This document shows, piece after piece, positions 32,678 through 43,776 of a DNA stretch of 64,000 nucleotides. The notes under the pieces are model-generated. The model made no database searches. It had not been told where the DNA came from and saw nothing but the letters and a program-made list of their open reading frames with translations. Both the position numbers and the translations under genes were made by a program. This stretch comes from Lotus japonicus (taxonomy: Eukaryota > Streptophyta > Magnoliopsida > Fabales > Fabaceae), in NCBI RefSeq assembly GCF_012489685.1, contig NC_080042.1, forward strand, positions 38,073,158 to 38,137,157, in the 5' to 3' direction. The stretch's first letter is position 1; the number at the start of each line of letters is the position of its first letter.

Positions 32678-33815
32678 TGTAAGATCAAGTTTTGATCTAG
32701 TAGTACAACTCTATGTTTTGATGATTGCAAGTTAACTATTGAGTATGAACAATTATGGTACTCTAACGTTGTTTTCTGAGTGTTCAAATGACAGGCCAAG
32801 ACTCTGGACCTATCTCATAAGAATCAGAAGCACAATGCTCAAAGAGTAACCTCTGCAACGCTTTCGCACGTACTATGTTCAATTTGAACAGTAGATCAAG
32901 CTTCCGAAGATCTGAAGATTACAAAGCTCTGATATGGATTCAGCTCACTAGAAGCTCTGAAGGATCAGACGCTCTGAAGGATCAGAAGCTCTGAAGGATC
33001 AGACACTCTGAAGGATCAGAAGCTTTAAAGCATCAGAAGCTGAGTAGTGAAGACTCTGAAGTCCAAGAGTAAGCTGGCTCTGAAGACCAAGTACTTCTCC
33101 TCTGAGTCCAGAAGCAGAAGGTACAAAAGTCAGAGGATCCAAGCTTCCCTCTGACTCTGATCAGCAAGCTTCACAAGTTCCAAGATGAAGCATCACTCTG
33201 ATCAGAAGTCAACAAGGTTGAAGGTCATGTCGCTATCCAAAGTACAAAAGCAATTGTACCATTCCTGACGACCTTACCTAACTGATTCAGCCACAGCAGA
33301 ACCTGAAAATTCCAGATATGCCCTCCAACGTTCAAACCCTAATCCTTGGAGTATATAAAGTGGCTGAAGATTGAAAGATGCCGTCTAAGAAACTTATTCA
33401 CGCGCAAGAAATATTTAAAATCTTCTTAGCAATCTTTCTTCAAATAGAACTAAGTGTGTTTACTATCAGCTTTTGAAGAAGCACTTATTTGTAAACCCAA
33501 TACATTCAAACAGTTGTTTGATTTACCTTTAGGAGATCAAGGTTGATCGGATCCTAGAGAAGACTAAGAGAGTGAATCTTAGTGATAGCTAAGTCAGTGT
33601 ATTGTTAGTCACTTTGCAGGTAGCAAGTGCAGTTGTAACAAAACTCTGATTAGTGGATTGCCTTCATTCTAAGAAGGGAGAAATCACCTTAACGGGTGGA
33701 CTAGATTAGCTTGAGGGATTTATCAAGTGAACTAGGATAAAATCATTTGTGTGCTTTCCTTATCTCTTATCTCTGCACTTTTATCATTGGTGTTTGAAGA
33801 GATTTATTACAACTG
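32678..33815 (+). repeat. Truncated SIRE-like Ty1/copia LTR
   Basis: Begins TGTAAGATCAAGTTTTGATC and shares many blocks with the LTRs at 51366 and 55115 (AACTCTATGTTTTGATGATT, CCCTCTGACTCTGATC, GCCACAGCAG, GGTTGATCGGATCCTAGAG, AACGGGTGGACT). The 3' end of the LTR (C-tract and CACACCTTCA) is missing and no internal domain follows. It contains repeated GATCAGAAGCTCTGAAG phrases. It is a truncated solo LTR or remnant in the Pack-MULE interior. No right-hand TSD was found. Confidence 0.75.
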
Positions 33816-33855
33816 ATGTAATAAATTCTTTTTTTGATAAAATCAACTAAAGGAT

Positions 33856-34151
33856 AAATTCTTTTCAACCATATGGACTGAATTGAAGTTTTTAAAATTT
33901 TCTCCACTTTCAATGACTAAATTGAACCATTCCCAAACATTCCTTACGTTCACATGTCACTTCAGTTGTTGCTTTTCAAAAAAAAAAAAACGTCACGTCA
34001 CTTTTCCGTTAACAACGTAAGGTTTTTTTAACCCAAGGACCTCTGATGAAGGAGAAATACCACTTTCAGGGACCACGAACGCCATTTTAAAAGTTTAGGG
34101 ACGAAGTTGAAGACGGCTGACACTTTCAAGGACCAAGTTGACTATTTACCC
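33856..34151 (-). repeat. Pack-MULE right terminal inverted repeat
   Basis: Inverted partner of 16934-17190, with about 35 extra bases near 33885-33915. It ends CTATTTACCC next to CACATTCAAC. Confidence 0.8.
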
Positions 34152-34985
34152 CACATTCAACTCTTACTACAATGGTTTTGTTTAATAAAATTCAACACCC
34201 TACCCCACCACTTTTATTTCATATTCTTTACTTTTTTTATGTTTTTGTGATTATATATTAATAACAATTATCGATTTAAATTAAACTTAAAATAATTTAG
34301 AGTAAATTTTTTTTCTTTCTAGTTTAGTAATTTTATATTCTTAATTAATTTTTTCTTGCAAGTAAAAAAAGACGACACATAGGGATAGTCATTATTAAAA
34401 GTGTTATTGTTGAGATCAATTTCACTAAAAATATGTTTAGAGCTACAAACAAGAGTTTATTGGAGGCTAAATAGAAAAACTAGAGGGAAAAAGGTCGGTT
34501 TTTTTTCTGTGTCCAAATCAAATGAGCCAAGTCTCTATTTATAGACAAAAAAATAATGAATTTTGGTGAAAAAATAAAAATAAAAAATAAATTTGCTACG
34601 AAATAATTGACCTCAAATAATTAGGATGAGATAAGACTTTGGAAATTAAAACAACCAATGAAATTTTGTCATGTGGAATGAGTGGGACCAATTTACTGTT
34701 CATTCAACATGTTGAATGTATTCCACATGTTGAATGTTACACACCCTATTCAACAGGGCCATTGGAACAATTCAACGGTTGAATCCATTTTTCAACACTC
34801 ATTCAACAGGGCCATTGCAAGTAGTCTAATAGTGATTCTAGCTTCTTGGTTGACTCTCAGATAGTCAAAATCCAAAGATTTCTGGTGTCAGCCATGTTGA
34901 AAATGGGATTCTAGAGTCACAAATAACTAAAGTAGAAAGAGCATCAAGGAATCATTAACTAATAATCAAAGTTGTAACCATCATC

Positions 34986-36832
34986 CTTAAACTTGAATCT
35001 TGTGCATATCGCCATCCTCAAACTCGTCCACTGATCCCAGTTCATCATCTTGAATCTTGTCCTCAAACTTTGACTTCAAATAATCGTGCTTATCAGAGGG
35101 TATCTCAAATTGTACTTTCTTGGGATTCTCTGGAGCCACCTGTTAACAATAGGAGTTAAATACAAGTATTTGTACAACCAAAACAAAAAAAAATACAAGT
35201 GAAAATTTTCCAGGTTAATTCACAAAAGACAACTTTACAGGACATAATTGCAATTGGGAGCATGTATGTAATGCAAAATGATCTTTTTAAAAACAACAAC
35301 AAAGTAGTTATAGCTAACAATGATAAATAGGAATACCAAATTATCAAGTAAATATAGATTCAGATATCAAGAGCATATAGAATATAGATAAAGCAAAATG
35401 ATCCTAGAAATAAATTAGAAAAGTTAAGCACATCATTAATTACAATAACTGTTTTTTAATGCTTATAAAAAAACAGTTTTTCAATTAAACAAGTTTCAGC
35501 CCAAACAGAGAAGAATTCAAGGGAAAATATTTTTCTGGTTTTTAAACAAAAAAAAAGTAAATATAACCGTGAAAAGTAGCAAAGCAGCTTTTGTTGCGGA
35601 TAATATTATTATGAAATTGAAATTGAACCTGATAAGCAAATTTAAAGAAATGAAATAGCAATAGCAACTTAAAGGTTCATTACGGTAGGTCTACCCACAC
35701 CAATGGGGATTTTTCCATGCACTAGATTTGAATCTGAGACCTTGCTTAAGAGCGGAATCAGGCATGTACCACCTGAACCAACCACAAGTATCTTTTGGAG
35801 TCACCGTGTCACTTTACTTCTGCATAAAATTCTAACTCTCATTTTTTGTACTTTTGCATCTATAAAACCGGAACTGATTAAATCATTTTAAACTTTCTGC
35901 TACTAATACTCTCCAACTTAAACATCAATTTACCCAAAATATGATAAAAAAAAGGGTTCCCTAAATTTCCCACTCGTCAAATCCTAATCTTACGCCCTAC
36001 AAATTCTGAAGGATTTTGTTAAACTTCTGCTAAACTCCTAACTTCCTTTAAATTTTATTAAAGTTCAACTAAATTCCTAACTTCCGAGATTTTAAAAAAT
36101 ATTTTAATGAAAATTTAAAAATATGTCCTCTCCTCCCCTTTCCTTCCAAATAACCACTGAGCTTTTTCAACTAGCACAATGCTCTAGACCTTCTTTCATC
36201 ACGTGCCGAATTTATTTTAATTAATGTTAAGTTTTATTTATTTATGAATAAAGTGATACAAGTGTCAAATTTCTATTAACTTGACAATAAAGCCAAACTC
36301 TCGCAAAACGGTTGATGCCCAAAATGGTTCCTACTTCATATATCTCACATGAACAAGAAAATTACAACTCATAGTAATCATTGTTTTTTATAATCCAATC
36401 TAGGCATATAATGGACTATGGCTGATCCATGATCCTTATCTCTTGAAATTACACTTACATATTGTGGCATCATATAGTGGCACAATATATAAGTGCATCT
36501 AAACTAGCCTTGATCCAACTATCAGCCTAGAAAGACCATTCAACTTGTGATAATAGGTTTTAGAAACTATTTCAACAAATACAAGAGAAGAAACTATTAG
36601 TCATAGATTACTCTGTAGTATCTACGCATAAAGGAGAAAAAGACAACTCTTCACTTTAAATAGATGTGACAGAAAAAGAAAAGGCATCAGCAGGAGTTTA
36701 ATAAACAACATATCTAAATATGCACTTTTTTTAAGTAAGTACCTTTGTTCTCATCATTTGCTTAGTGGCCTCTGCAGCAGATTGAGGAGGACCCAAGTTT
36801 TTTGCCTCTTCGGCTCGTCTTTGTTTCATTTC
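34986..36832 (-). other. Last two exons of an unidentified acidic-tailed protein
   Basis: One exon is 36832-36743 (MKQRRAEEAKNLGPPQSAAE) after acceptor TATGTGTAG and before donor AAG/GTACTT. The last exon is 35141-34986 (VAPENPKKVQFEIPSDKHDY), after acceptor TTGTTAACAG and ending in an acidic tail (DDELGSVDEFEDGDMHK) and TAA. Both frames join cleanly and keep canonical splice signals, so this looks like genuine host gene sequence. I do not recognise the protein, and upstream exons are not found between 36832 and 37568. It is on the same strand as, and downstream of, the galactosyltransferase remnant. It may be a small nuclear or ribosome-related protein, but that is guesswork. Confidence 0.5.
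35690..35800 (-). repeat. SINE-like repeat, minus strand
   Basis: The minus strand reads TGGTTGGTTCAGGTGGTAC, then after about 40 bp CAGATTCAAATCTAGTG, a box A / box B arrangement of tRNA-derived SINEs. It lies in the intron of the unidentified gene. Its ends are not defined. Confidence 0.45.
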
Positions 36833-36834
36833 CT

Positions 36835-37560
36835 ACACATATATTAACAAAACGATAACCCTCAAGTCTTGTAGCAGTTTATGCAGCATAATTGTACAGA
36901 ATGTTACCAATATAGTTCTTATTTAAGAATAGACTAATTTATAAAAAAGAAAAATTATTTCTTTGATTAAATAAAACATGGACTGATTTAAAACAGCCTT
37001 AGTATTTAAGTAGGGTCTAACTCAACCCATCTTTAGGCGACCAAATAAGGGATAGAGGGTTTCAATACAGCCTGAGTATTTAAGTAGGGTCTAACTCAAC
37101 CCTAAAACCTAACTCGTAATGCTAGGATTGCCCAAGTCTTCACAAAAACTACTTTGACAATATTTCTAGTTAATGTCAGACATCAACAAAGACAACACCT
37201 CAAGCTATTCCATCTCTTTTTTTTTTGATGAAATAACTGATCTATAAATTCTATGATTATACCGAATGCTATCTTTCAAATAATTTTACAAAACTAATTA
37301 GCATCAATATATTCCCCTCCCACCTTCCAACCTGAGCCAAAAGAATTGTTGAGAAACCCAAAAAAAAGGTGGTCTAGAATAAGAACCAAAGAACACCAGT
37401 CAATAAATACTGAGATTCAGCAGGCTATTTTGTACAGGGTGATGTTTAAGGTTGAACTAACCAAGCTCCACAGTTATATACAATATTCGATGCTATGACT
37501 TCACTGCAAAACTTGTTTTCTCAGTGTTTTCTATTTGGATTGAAAGATGGCAGCCTAAAA
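36835..37560. other. Unannotated intergenic or intronic sequence
   Basis: AT-rich, with a locally repeated phrase (GAGTATTTAAGTAGGGTCTAACTC near 36990 and 37072). No coding or RNA feature is supported. Confidence 0.4.
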
Positions 37561-37848
37561 CTCATCGTCATCTCATATTGCAGCACTGAGGCCTTGTCTG
37601 CCTCTGCAATTTATCCCACAGGCACACCATCTGCCGCGGCGATTGGTAATGGGCGGTGTAATACCCTTCTATGCAACCAAACTGGCAGTATTTCAAGTTG
37701 TGCATGTATTGTACTGGTTTTGAGCTGTTAAATTGCTCAACCCACATTCCCATACTCACATCTTCCATCTTAAATAACCTTAATTTATGCATCTCAAATT
37801 CAGATACAATGTAGCGTGCGATATCCAATGACAAAATATAACCCGGTC

Positions 37849-38402
37849 TGTTCGGATTGACTCATTATCTTATCAGTTATTTGAATTTGATTTAAGGGGA
37901 TTGTGATATGGGTGTAGAGGGATTCTATCTTATCTTATAGGTTTAGATAAGACTCTATCTTATCTTATAGGTTTAAATAAGACTCTATCTTATTTAATGG
38001 GTTTAGATAAGATTCTATCTTATCTTATGGGTTTAGATAAGATGTTAAGATTATCTTATCTTGTAATACTAGAGTTAGTAGTGTCCTATAAATAGATAAG
38101 ACCTCTAACAATAAAAGTGTGCCATGTGCTAGTGTGCACCAAGTGTGTGCGGAGTGCGCCACAATTAGGTGGTGTGCAAGTGCGCCGCAATTTGGCGGTG
38201 TGCGAGGGCACATAACAATAGAAACTGCTATTGTAAACACAATTGATTATTGAGAATCAATAAAGGGAGCTATAGCTACTCTATAGCCGCAGAGGTAGGC
38301 ATAATTGGCCGAACTGCGTGAACAAAGATTCTATGTGGTTTATTCGTGCTTTCTCGCACTATCGTACTGTCTGAATCAAGTTGTGCCTTTCTTTCTTCAA
38401 CA
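37849..38402 (+). repeat. TRIM 5' LTR
   Basis: Contains four tandem variants of a roughly 30-bp unit (TCTATCTTATCTTATAGG then TTTAGATAAGA) at about 37922-38045, then the motif CCTATAAATAGATAAG (TATA-like) near 38085. Confidence 0.88.
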
Positions 38403-38926
38403 ATTGGTATCAGAGCGCTTGGTTCGCGGGACCGAGGCTGGTGTGCCGAAAGTATCCATTGACGGTGTAGTCAGGTGGAGTGTTCTGTTTCTCACGATGG
38501 AGCGAACGACGGTGCAAGGTTGGATATCTTCCGCTACGGATAAAGGACATGAGGATTGCAGAAGTCATTGAGAGGAGAAACTAACGGATCTAACAGACAC
38601 AGGACAAGGTGTTGAGCAAGGTGGAGTTCGAATGCCAGAGTGCAACATACATGTTGACCAAGCCAGTCACCACCAATCCCGAAAATCAAAGTCAAGAAAC
38701 TGAAGCAACAGATCATCACAAGGGAGTTTGGAATTCGCCAAGGTGGAGATTGTTGAGAATTGGCTCATTAGTAAAATCTTGGGGCCGCAGATTTTATTTT
38801 GAGGCCAATATTCAGTTTAGTAGGATTTAATTTAATGGGGAACACAATCCCGGAAATCAAGATTCAGGATTCAGGAGCTAAGCGGTTGATCTTCACGAGG
38901 GTTCGAGAATTCGTCAAGGTGGAGAT

Positions 38927-39482
38927 TGTTGGGATTGGCTCATTATCTTATCAGTTATTTGAATTTGATTTAAGGGGATTGTGATATGGGTGTAGAGGGA
39001 TTCTATCTTATCTTATAGGTTTAGATAAGACTCTATCTTATCTTATAGGTTTAAATAAGACTCTATCTTATTTAATGGGTTTAGATAAGATTCTATCTTA
39101 TCTTATGGGTTTAGATAAGATGTTTAGATTATCTTATCTTGTAATACTAGAGTTAGTAGTGTCCTATAAATAGATAAAACCTCTAACAATAAAAGTGTGC
39201 CATGTGCTAGTGTGCACCAAGTGTGTGCGGAGTGCGCCACAATTGGGTGGTGTGCAAGTGCGCCGCAATTTGGCGGTGTGCGAGGGCACATAGCAATAGA
39301 AACTGCTATTGTAAACACAATTGATTATTGAGAATCAATAAAGGGAGCTATAGCTACTCTATAGCCGCAGAGGTAGGCATAATTGGCCGAACTGCGTGAA
39401 CAAAGATTCTGTGTGGTTTATTCGTGCTTTCTCGCACTATCGTACTGCCTGAATCAAGTTGTGCCCTTTTTATTCCTCAACA
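38927..39482 (+). repeat. TRIM 3' LTR
   Basis: Direct repeat of 37849-38402, including the roughly 30-bp internal array and TATA-like region. Ends TTCCTCAACA before the TSD. Confidence 0.88.
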
Positions 39483-40044
39483 CGGTCCATTAGCATAGGG
39501 TGGATAATCCTCTTCTGGCCATTCCTCGTATGTCACTGCCCATTTACCATATCCTAAAGGTTTGTGGTAGTAATTTATGTTGCCAATGTAAAAACTGGTA
39601 TCATCCGGAACCTTTCTTCCTTTATCAATAACAGCATCCACTCTCACAAAAGTGTCATCATAACCTTTCATGATATACTTCGCAGACGCTGTATGAACCC
39701 CATATTCACATATGGCCACTGTTTTCAACACAACACGGTCGTAGTTATCCATGTAAGGCACTATAACAATATCTCGGAAATATTCTGCTTCCTTCTTCAA
39801 CTCAATGTTAATTTCTTGTCTTGAATGCAGTGCTAGTGTTGTCAAGATCCGGATCCTAGAATCACATACAATCTTGCGATCTTTCTGGTGGGAGAAAGAT
39901 GTATAGAGAGGGATGGAGTCCATCCAGTTCTATTTTATTTCATTCTAAGCCATTCTATCTTATTTAAGAGAAATCCTACTTAGTAGGAGACGAATAACAC
40001 ACCTATATAAAATTTCAAATAAATCACCCATGTATAATAACAAA

Positions 40045-40072
40045 CTAGTTTTATACCCGTGCATTCACGGGT
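40045..40072 (-). terminator. Helitron 3' hairpin and CTAG terminus, inverted
   Basis: CTAG at 40045-40048. Stem ACCCGTG (40055-40061) pairs with CACGGGT (40066-40072) around loop CATT. The base beyond the terminus is A on the plus strand (T on the element strand), as required for A-T insertion. Confidence 0.85.
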
Positions 40073-40206
40073 GACATTTGATATATATTAGTATTTATTT
40101 GATATGGTTTTGAAATTATAGATTTATTTTATAAAATGTAGACAATAATGCAAGTTTGACTGAAATACTGGAAATGTGATTATACACTTATTACATTGAG
40201 TTTAAT

Positions 40207-40371
40207 TTTGATGCACCGACGGTGTAAAGTTTTTTTACACCGTTAACCAATCAGATTTCAAGGATGGGACATGTCAATTAAAGAAATTAAATGAAAAGAT
40301 AGATTTTCTCACATCCTTGAAATCTGATTGGTTAACGGTGTAAAAAATTTTTACACCGTCGGTGCATCAAA
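40207..40371. mobile_element. Fold-back MITE, 165 bp
   Basis: TTTGATGCACCGACGGTGTA at the left and its reverse complement at the right (TACACCGTCGGTGCATCAAA). Pairing extends inward through GTTAACCAATCAGATTTCAA, about 60 bp per arm. No coding capacity and no clear TSD. Inserted near the Helitron 3' end. Confidence 0.75.
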
Positions 40372-41029
40372 CTTTTTCTCTATTACATTTAAGCTTTTAA
40401 TACTAATTAGACATTTTGTCTTTAAAATTAAAAGTTTATGTATTGTTTAGAAAAGATAATGACATTAGATAGAATAAAAGAGTCTTTGGAACATAGCTCT
40501 CCCAAGTAAGCTTTAAAACAAAGGTTCAAAATAGAGAATTAAAGAAAGAGTCATAATAGACACAACATAAAAAAACTCACAGCAAGAACATAGACAAATG
40601 ATGAAAGAAAAAAAAAAGCTAAAGCAAAGCTAATAGAATATCAAAAACTGTAAAACAGCACCTAGCAAAATGCCTTTATTTTATCCAAGTCAATGTCATA
40701 TTTTTCAAGTGATGAACCATGCATCAACACCTCTAAACCAGTAGCAAATTACCACTTCCACAGACTTCACATTGCTGTAAAAAAACGCTGCATATTCAGT
40801 CTCATAACAATACAGATATGTTTCTGCCAAACTCTCCCAGCCTTTCCAATTTCTTTGAGATCAAACAGCAACATAAACAGCTAAAAACTATTCCTTTTAA
40901 TGCCTCACCTGTGATGTAAATTAAATTTGTCATTGCAATGTAGGATAGAACCATGTGGAACAATTTTCCAGCAATCATAAGAAGGAGAAGATTAAATCTT
41001 ACCTGTATAGAGTGCTAGAAAATGTTTGC

Positions 41030-41334
41030 AAACACTTCTTTGTACACCACATTCTTGGTACAATTCATTACTTTCTGTTCTTCATCTAGAATTAAAATTG
41101 AGACCCTTTCTTGATTACACCCGTGAGAGATCCACATATAATTGCCCATGCGTAAAAACAGGTCGAGGAAGGAAGAGTCCAACATGTGATAAAGATTGTC
41201 CCTGGCTTTTGTTGATCGTCATAGCAAAACAGGTACAAATTGGGAATTGTCGTCTTTCAAATTTAAATGGGTAGCCCGAGTCATTAGGCACCATACTCAT
41301 TCTTCCAATGAATATTTTTTCACCAATATTAGTT
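41030..41334 (-). pseudogene. RepHel helicase C-terminal exon fragment
   Basis: The minus strand reads [20 protein letters not shown], then [20 protein letters not shown] and LYVDLSRV. These are the last motifs of PIF1-like Helitron helicases (the TINKSQGQ and LSRV motifs, V and VI). LSRV is followed by a stop where the family usually has Lys or Thr, and by further frame damage. It joins the helicase exon ending at 45384 once the CACTA element is taken out. Confidence 0.8.
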
Positions 41335-41349
41335 CACTACAAGAAAACA

Positions 41350-41750
41350 GGGTTTTAGCGGCGGTTGAAAGTAGGACCGATGGCGGTTAAAACCGCCGCT
41401 AAAAATGACTCCCGGCGGTTGGCCATCCGCTGCCAAGTTGAGCGTCGCGGACATATTTACCGGCGGTTGGGTCAACCGCCACGCAATATGTCGTTAAATA
41501 GTTTGCGGCGGTTATAACCGTCACCAAAAGAACTGGTTTAATGCTATTAATTGATAGGATTAACGGCGGTTCGAACCGCCGCAAAAGAACTTGAATATTT
41601 AGGGGCAGTTTTAACCGCCGCCAAGCACCTTCCTTCAACAGATGTAAATTTGGAAGTTGCGGCAGTCCCAACCGCCTGTAACATAAAACAAGTTATCTAT
41701 TCTTTGTAGACCTAGCGGCGGTTGTAACCGCCGGTAAAACTCGAGAAAAT
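41350..41750. repeat. CACTA left subterminal palindrome array
   Basis: At least five inverted pairs such as GGCGGTTAAAACCGCC (near 41384), GGCGGTTATAACCG, GGCGGTTCGAACCGCC (near 41565) and GGCGGTTGTAACCGCC (near 41715). They are spaced roughly 50-90 bp apart. Confidence 0.8.
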
Positions 41751-42577
41751 TAACGTTATTTTTCCTTTTTTTTTAACCTGCTTTATAATTTCCGTTGCAT
41801 AGGAAATTAATTAACAAAAGGAAAATGTTGTGGCAAAGAAAATCCATTCAACCACCAAATACTTGCATAAATATATATATCCATCAATTTTTCACAATGA
41901 AGCTAAGAGTGCTAAACACAAATCCAAAATATAAGTTATGTTCCACAAAGTGCACATAACATGTTTCACCAAAAGGAAATAAACACAATGGTATTTTCCA
42001 CACATGGTCTAACATGAAAATTTCTAAATCTAAATAGTCTTTTGTGATGATGTTCCTTGATCTTCAAACATGACTAGAGGAGGAAGACGGCCTCGTTTCT
42101 CTCGGTGATTCCAAGTTAACAAACCTGAAATTAAAAAGAAATTATAGGGTAAGTGAAAGCTATACTAGTTTTGGTGTTTAAGTTTTATGCCTTGTAACTC
42201 ATTAAAAACATGTTCTATGGTGTTAAAGCCACTTAAAATAAAGCCTACATATTCTGAAAGTGGTGATGATTGAGGAGAATTCAAAGACAAAGACAAAAGG
42301 ATTTCAATAGAATAGAACATATTTATCAGACTTGAAGGGTCTGCTCATTGATACCTCAACAAGATCAATCAAATAATCATTTAGAAAAACTGCATGTCCA
42401 GAAAAACTTTTGCCAAAATAAATCCACCAACTTCATAGCTCATATGTTCAAGTGGGGATGCAAAGACCACATATTCTATTTCAGTAACTATGTGCAGATA
42501 TGATGCATGTGCAATTAAGAAACTAGGTACTATTATATTGCTCAGCAGAGACATAGTGACCACTTCAGATTTATTTC

Positions 42578-43335
42578 CTAAGCAAGTTTATACACATATA
42601 ACATAAAAATAAAAATGTTTAGCAAATTTAGTATAAAATTCTTTACCCCATTTTTTTTATGAACTTGCATAAGGAAAGCAAGTTGTTCCTTCAAAACATC
42701 CATCTCAGCAACTTGTGCTTTTAAAGCATCAACTTCAGCAGTTTTTTCCTTTAGACATTCAATTTCAGATTGCATTTTTTCAATCAAACCATCATTTTGA
42801 AGGGTTGACCTGTTGAAGCTAGGTATAGTGAGCTGACTTGGTGTTACTCCAAGTCCCATGCTACGTACATATCCAGGACGTTCCTTCCCAAAAGTATCAA
42901 CAAAGGCTTCATTCTCAGAAGAACAATTTTCAATTGCAGTGCGCAATTGGTCCTGCATATAATGTTGAACAGACACATATGAAGTGTACCAATCAGCCAT
43001 AGTGATTAAGTTTCCAATGACAATACGAAATGACTAATAATAAACTATACGTACACATTTGAGTCTAGCCTCATCATTAACATAAGTTCCATCATTCTTT
43101 TGATGAGAAACAAGATACATGTCTGCTCTACTATATGGTCGTCCATCTTGCAACTCCTAAGTTTTTGCACCATATAGACAATAACCATACATTTAATTCA
43201 TGCTTCTGAAAATTTCAAATACCAACAAATTGAGTAAGGATCAGAATTTCATACCAGCTCATCTTTCTTTCTTGCTAGTGACTTTGATCCAAGTGTATGA
43301 GGGATCACTTGTTTAGCCCGATTTGCTGCATTTTT
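42578..43335 (-). pseudogene. En/Spm accessory transposase (transposase_24/Ptta-like) fragment
   Basis: Exon near 43335-43055 reads AANRAKQVIPHTLGSKSLAR, with LVSHQKNDGTYVNDEA. After an intron the exon from about 43000 reads AFVDTFGKERPGYVRSMGLG with VTPSQLTIP, then a coiled coil (EVDALKAQVAEMDVLKEQLA). This order matches the C-terminal half of plant Ptta/En/Spm transposase_24 proteins, which bind subterminal repeats. The N-terminal half is missing, so I call it a fragment. Confidence 0.65.
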
Positions 43336-43776
43336 TTTCAGATATTTCCTACATTATAAACAAATACAATGATAAAAAATCATAAAATAAGAAAGAATAA
43401 GTTCAAAAAAATGAATGGATTCTTCTTACCCTTTGTTTATCACTTAGCTTGTGCTGCACAAAAAGTATCCAATGATCACAGCAATTTCAAGGCTCCATGT
43501 AATTGAATTCAAAGCCATAAATAAATACATGAACACAGTAGCAATCTTGTTCAACTTCTCTAAAAGCAAGTCCGTTTCCTCCACTTTGAAGGATGTCCAA
43601 ATATATATACAGAGTGAGATTAATCATACTACAATATAATTTATTTATTTATTCATCTTATCCTCGGGCATAACTGAAGCTTTGCAGATAGGACATAGTT
43701 TCTTCATAGATAACCACTTCTTAATGCAGTTCACATGGTAATCATGTCACATAGTGTACATAACATGTCATTATAG

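Larger units (their letters stand above)
16934..34151. mobile_element. Pack-MULE with long terminal inverted repeats, nested
   Basis: About 250-300 bp at each end are inverted copies (left 16934-17190, right 33856-34151). The outermost bases are GGTAAATAGCCAACTTGGTC on the left and the inverted equivalent on the right. They are flanked by a perfect 10-bp repeat, CACATTCAAC (16924-16933 and 34152-34161), a Mutator-type TSD. Removing the Ty3 element (17456-31839 plus TSD) and the LTR at 32678-33815 leaves about 1.7 kb. That remainder carries a fragment of an NAD-carrier gene, which makes it a Pack-MULE (a MULE carrying host gene pieces). No transposase is present. Confidence 0.8.
16833..34826. 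mobile_element. MULE-type MITE, copy 2, split by a Pack-MULE
   Basis: The left piece (16833-16933) starts GACTATACACAATGATTTT. The right piece (34152-34826) ends GCCATTGCAAGTAGTC, the inverted partner. The right piece shares the TCTGTGTCCAAATCAAATGAGCC block with copy 1. The pieces meet at the duplicated CACATTCAAC of the Pack-MULE, so they were once contiguous (about 770 bp). No clear TSD of its own was found. Copy 1 sits directly against its left end. Confidence 0.65.
37849..39482 (+). mobile_element. TRIM (small LTR retrotransposon), 1.6 kb
   Basis: LTRs 37849-38402 (554 bp) and 38927-39482 (556 bp) start TGTT and end CAACA. The perfect TSD is CGGTC (37844-37848 and 39483-39487). A primer-binding site TGGTATCAGAGC (initiator tRNA-Met type) is at 38405-38416, and a purine-rich tract precedes the 3' LTR. 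The 524-bp internal region has no gag or pol. Around ten substitutions are visible between the LTRs, so it is older than the Ty3 and gag-only copia insertions. It splits the galactosyltransferase frame exactly at its TSD. Confidence 0.92.
37568..39923 (-). pseudogene. Hydroxyproline O-galactosyltransferase (GALT-type) C-terminal part, split by TRIM
   Basis: The minus frame runs 39923-39488 and, after the TRIM, 37848-37568. The first part reads [18 protein letters not shown] and [12 protein letters not shown], continuing to [20 protein letters not shown] and ending YANGP. The second resumes [13 protein letters not shown] with [12 protein letters not shown] and [16 protein letters not shown] before the stop. 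This is the GT31 catalytic domain of Golgi enzymes that add the first galactose to arabinogalactan-protein hydroxyprolines (family knowledge). The metal-binding DDD reads YDD here, which would probably impair activity. N-terminal exons (membrane anchor and galectin domain) are absent; a Helitron terminus lies 120 bp upstream at 40045. Confidence 0.82.

Noticed and set aside
38025..38240. Matching Cys-rich ORFs here and at 39124-39318
   Set aside because: Antisense reading of the two TRIM LTRs; not a gene.
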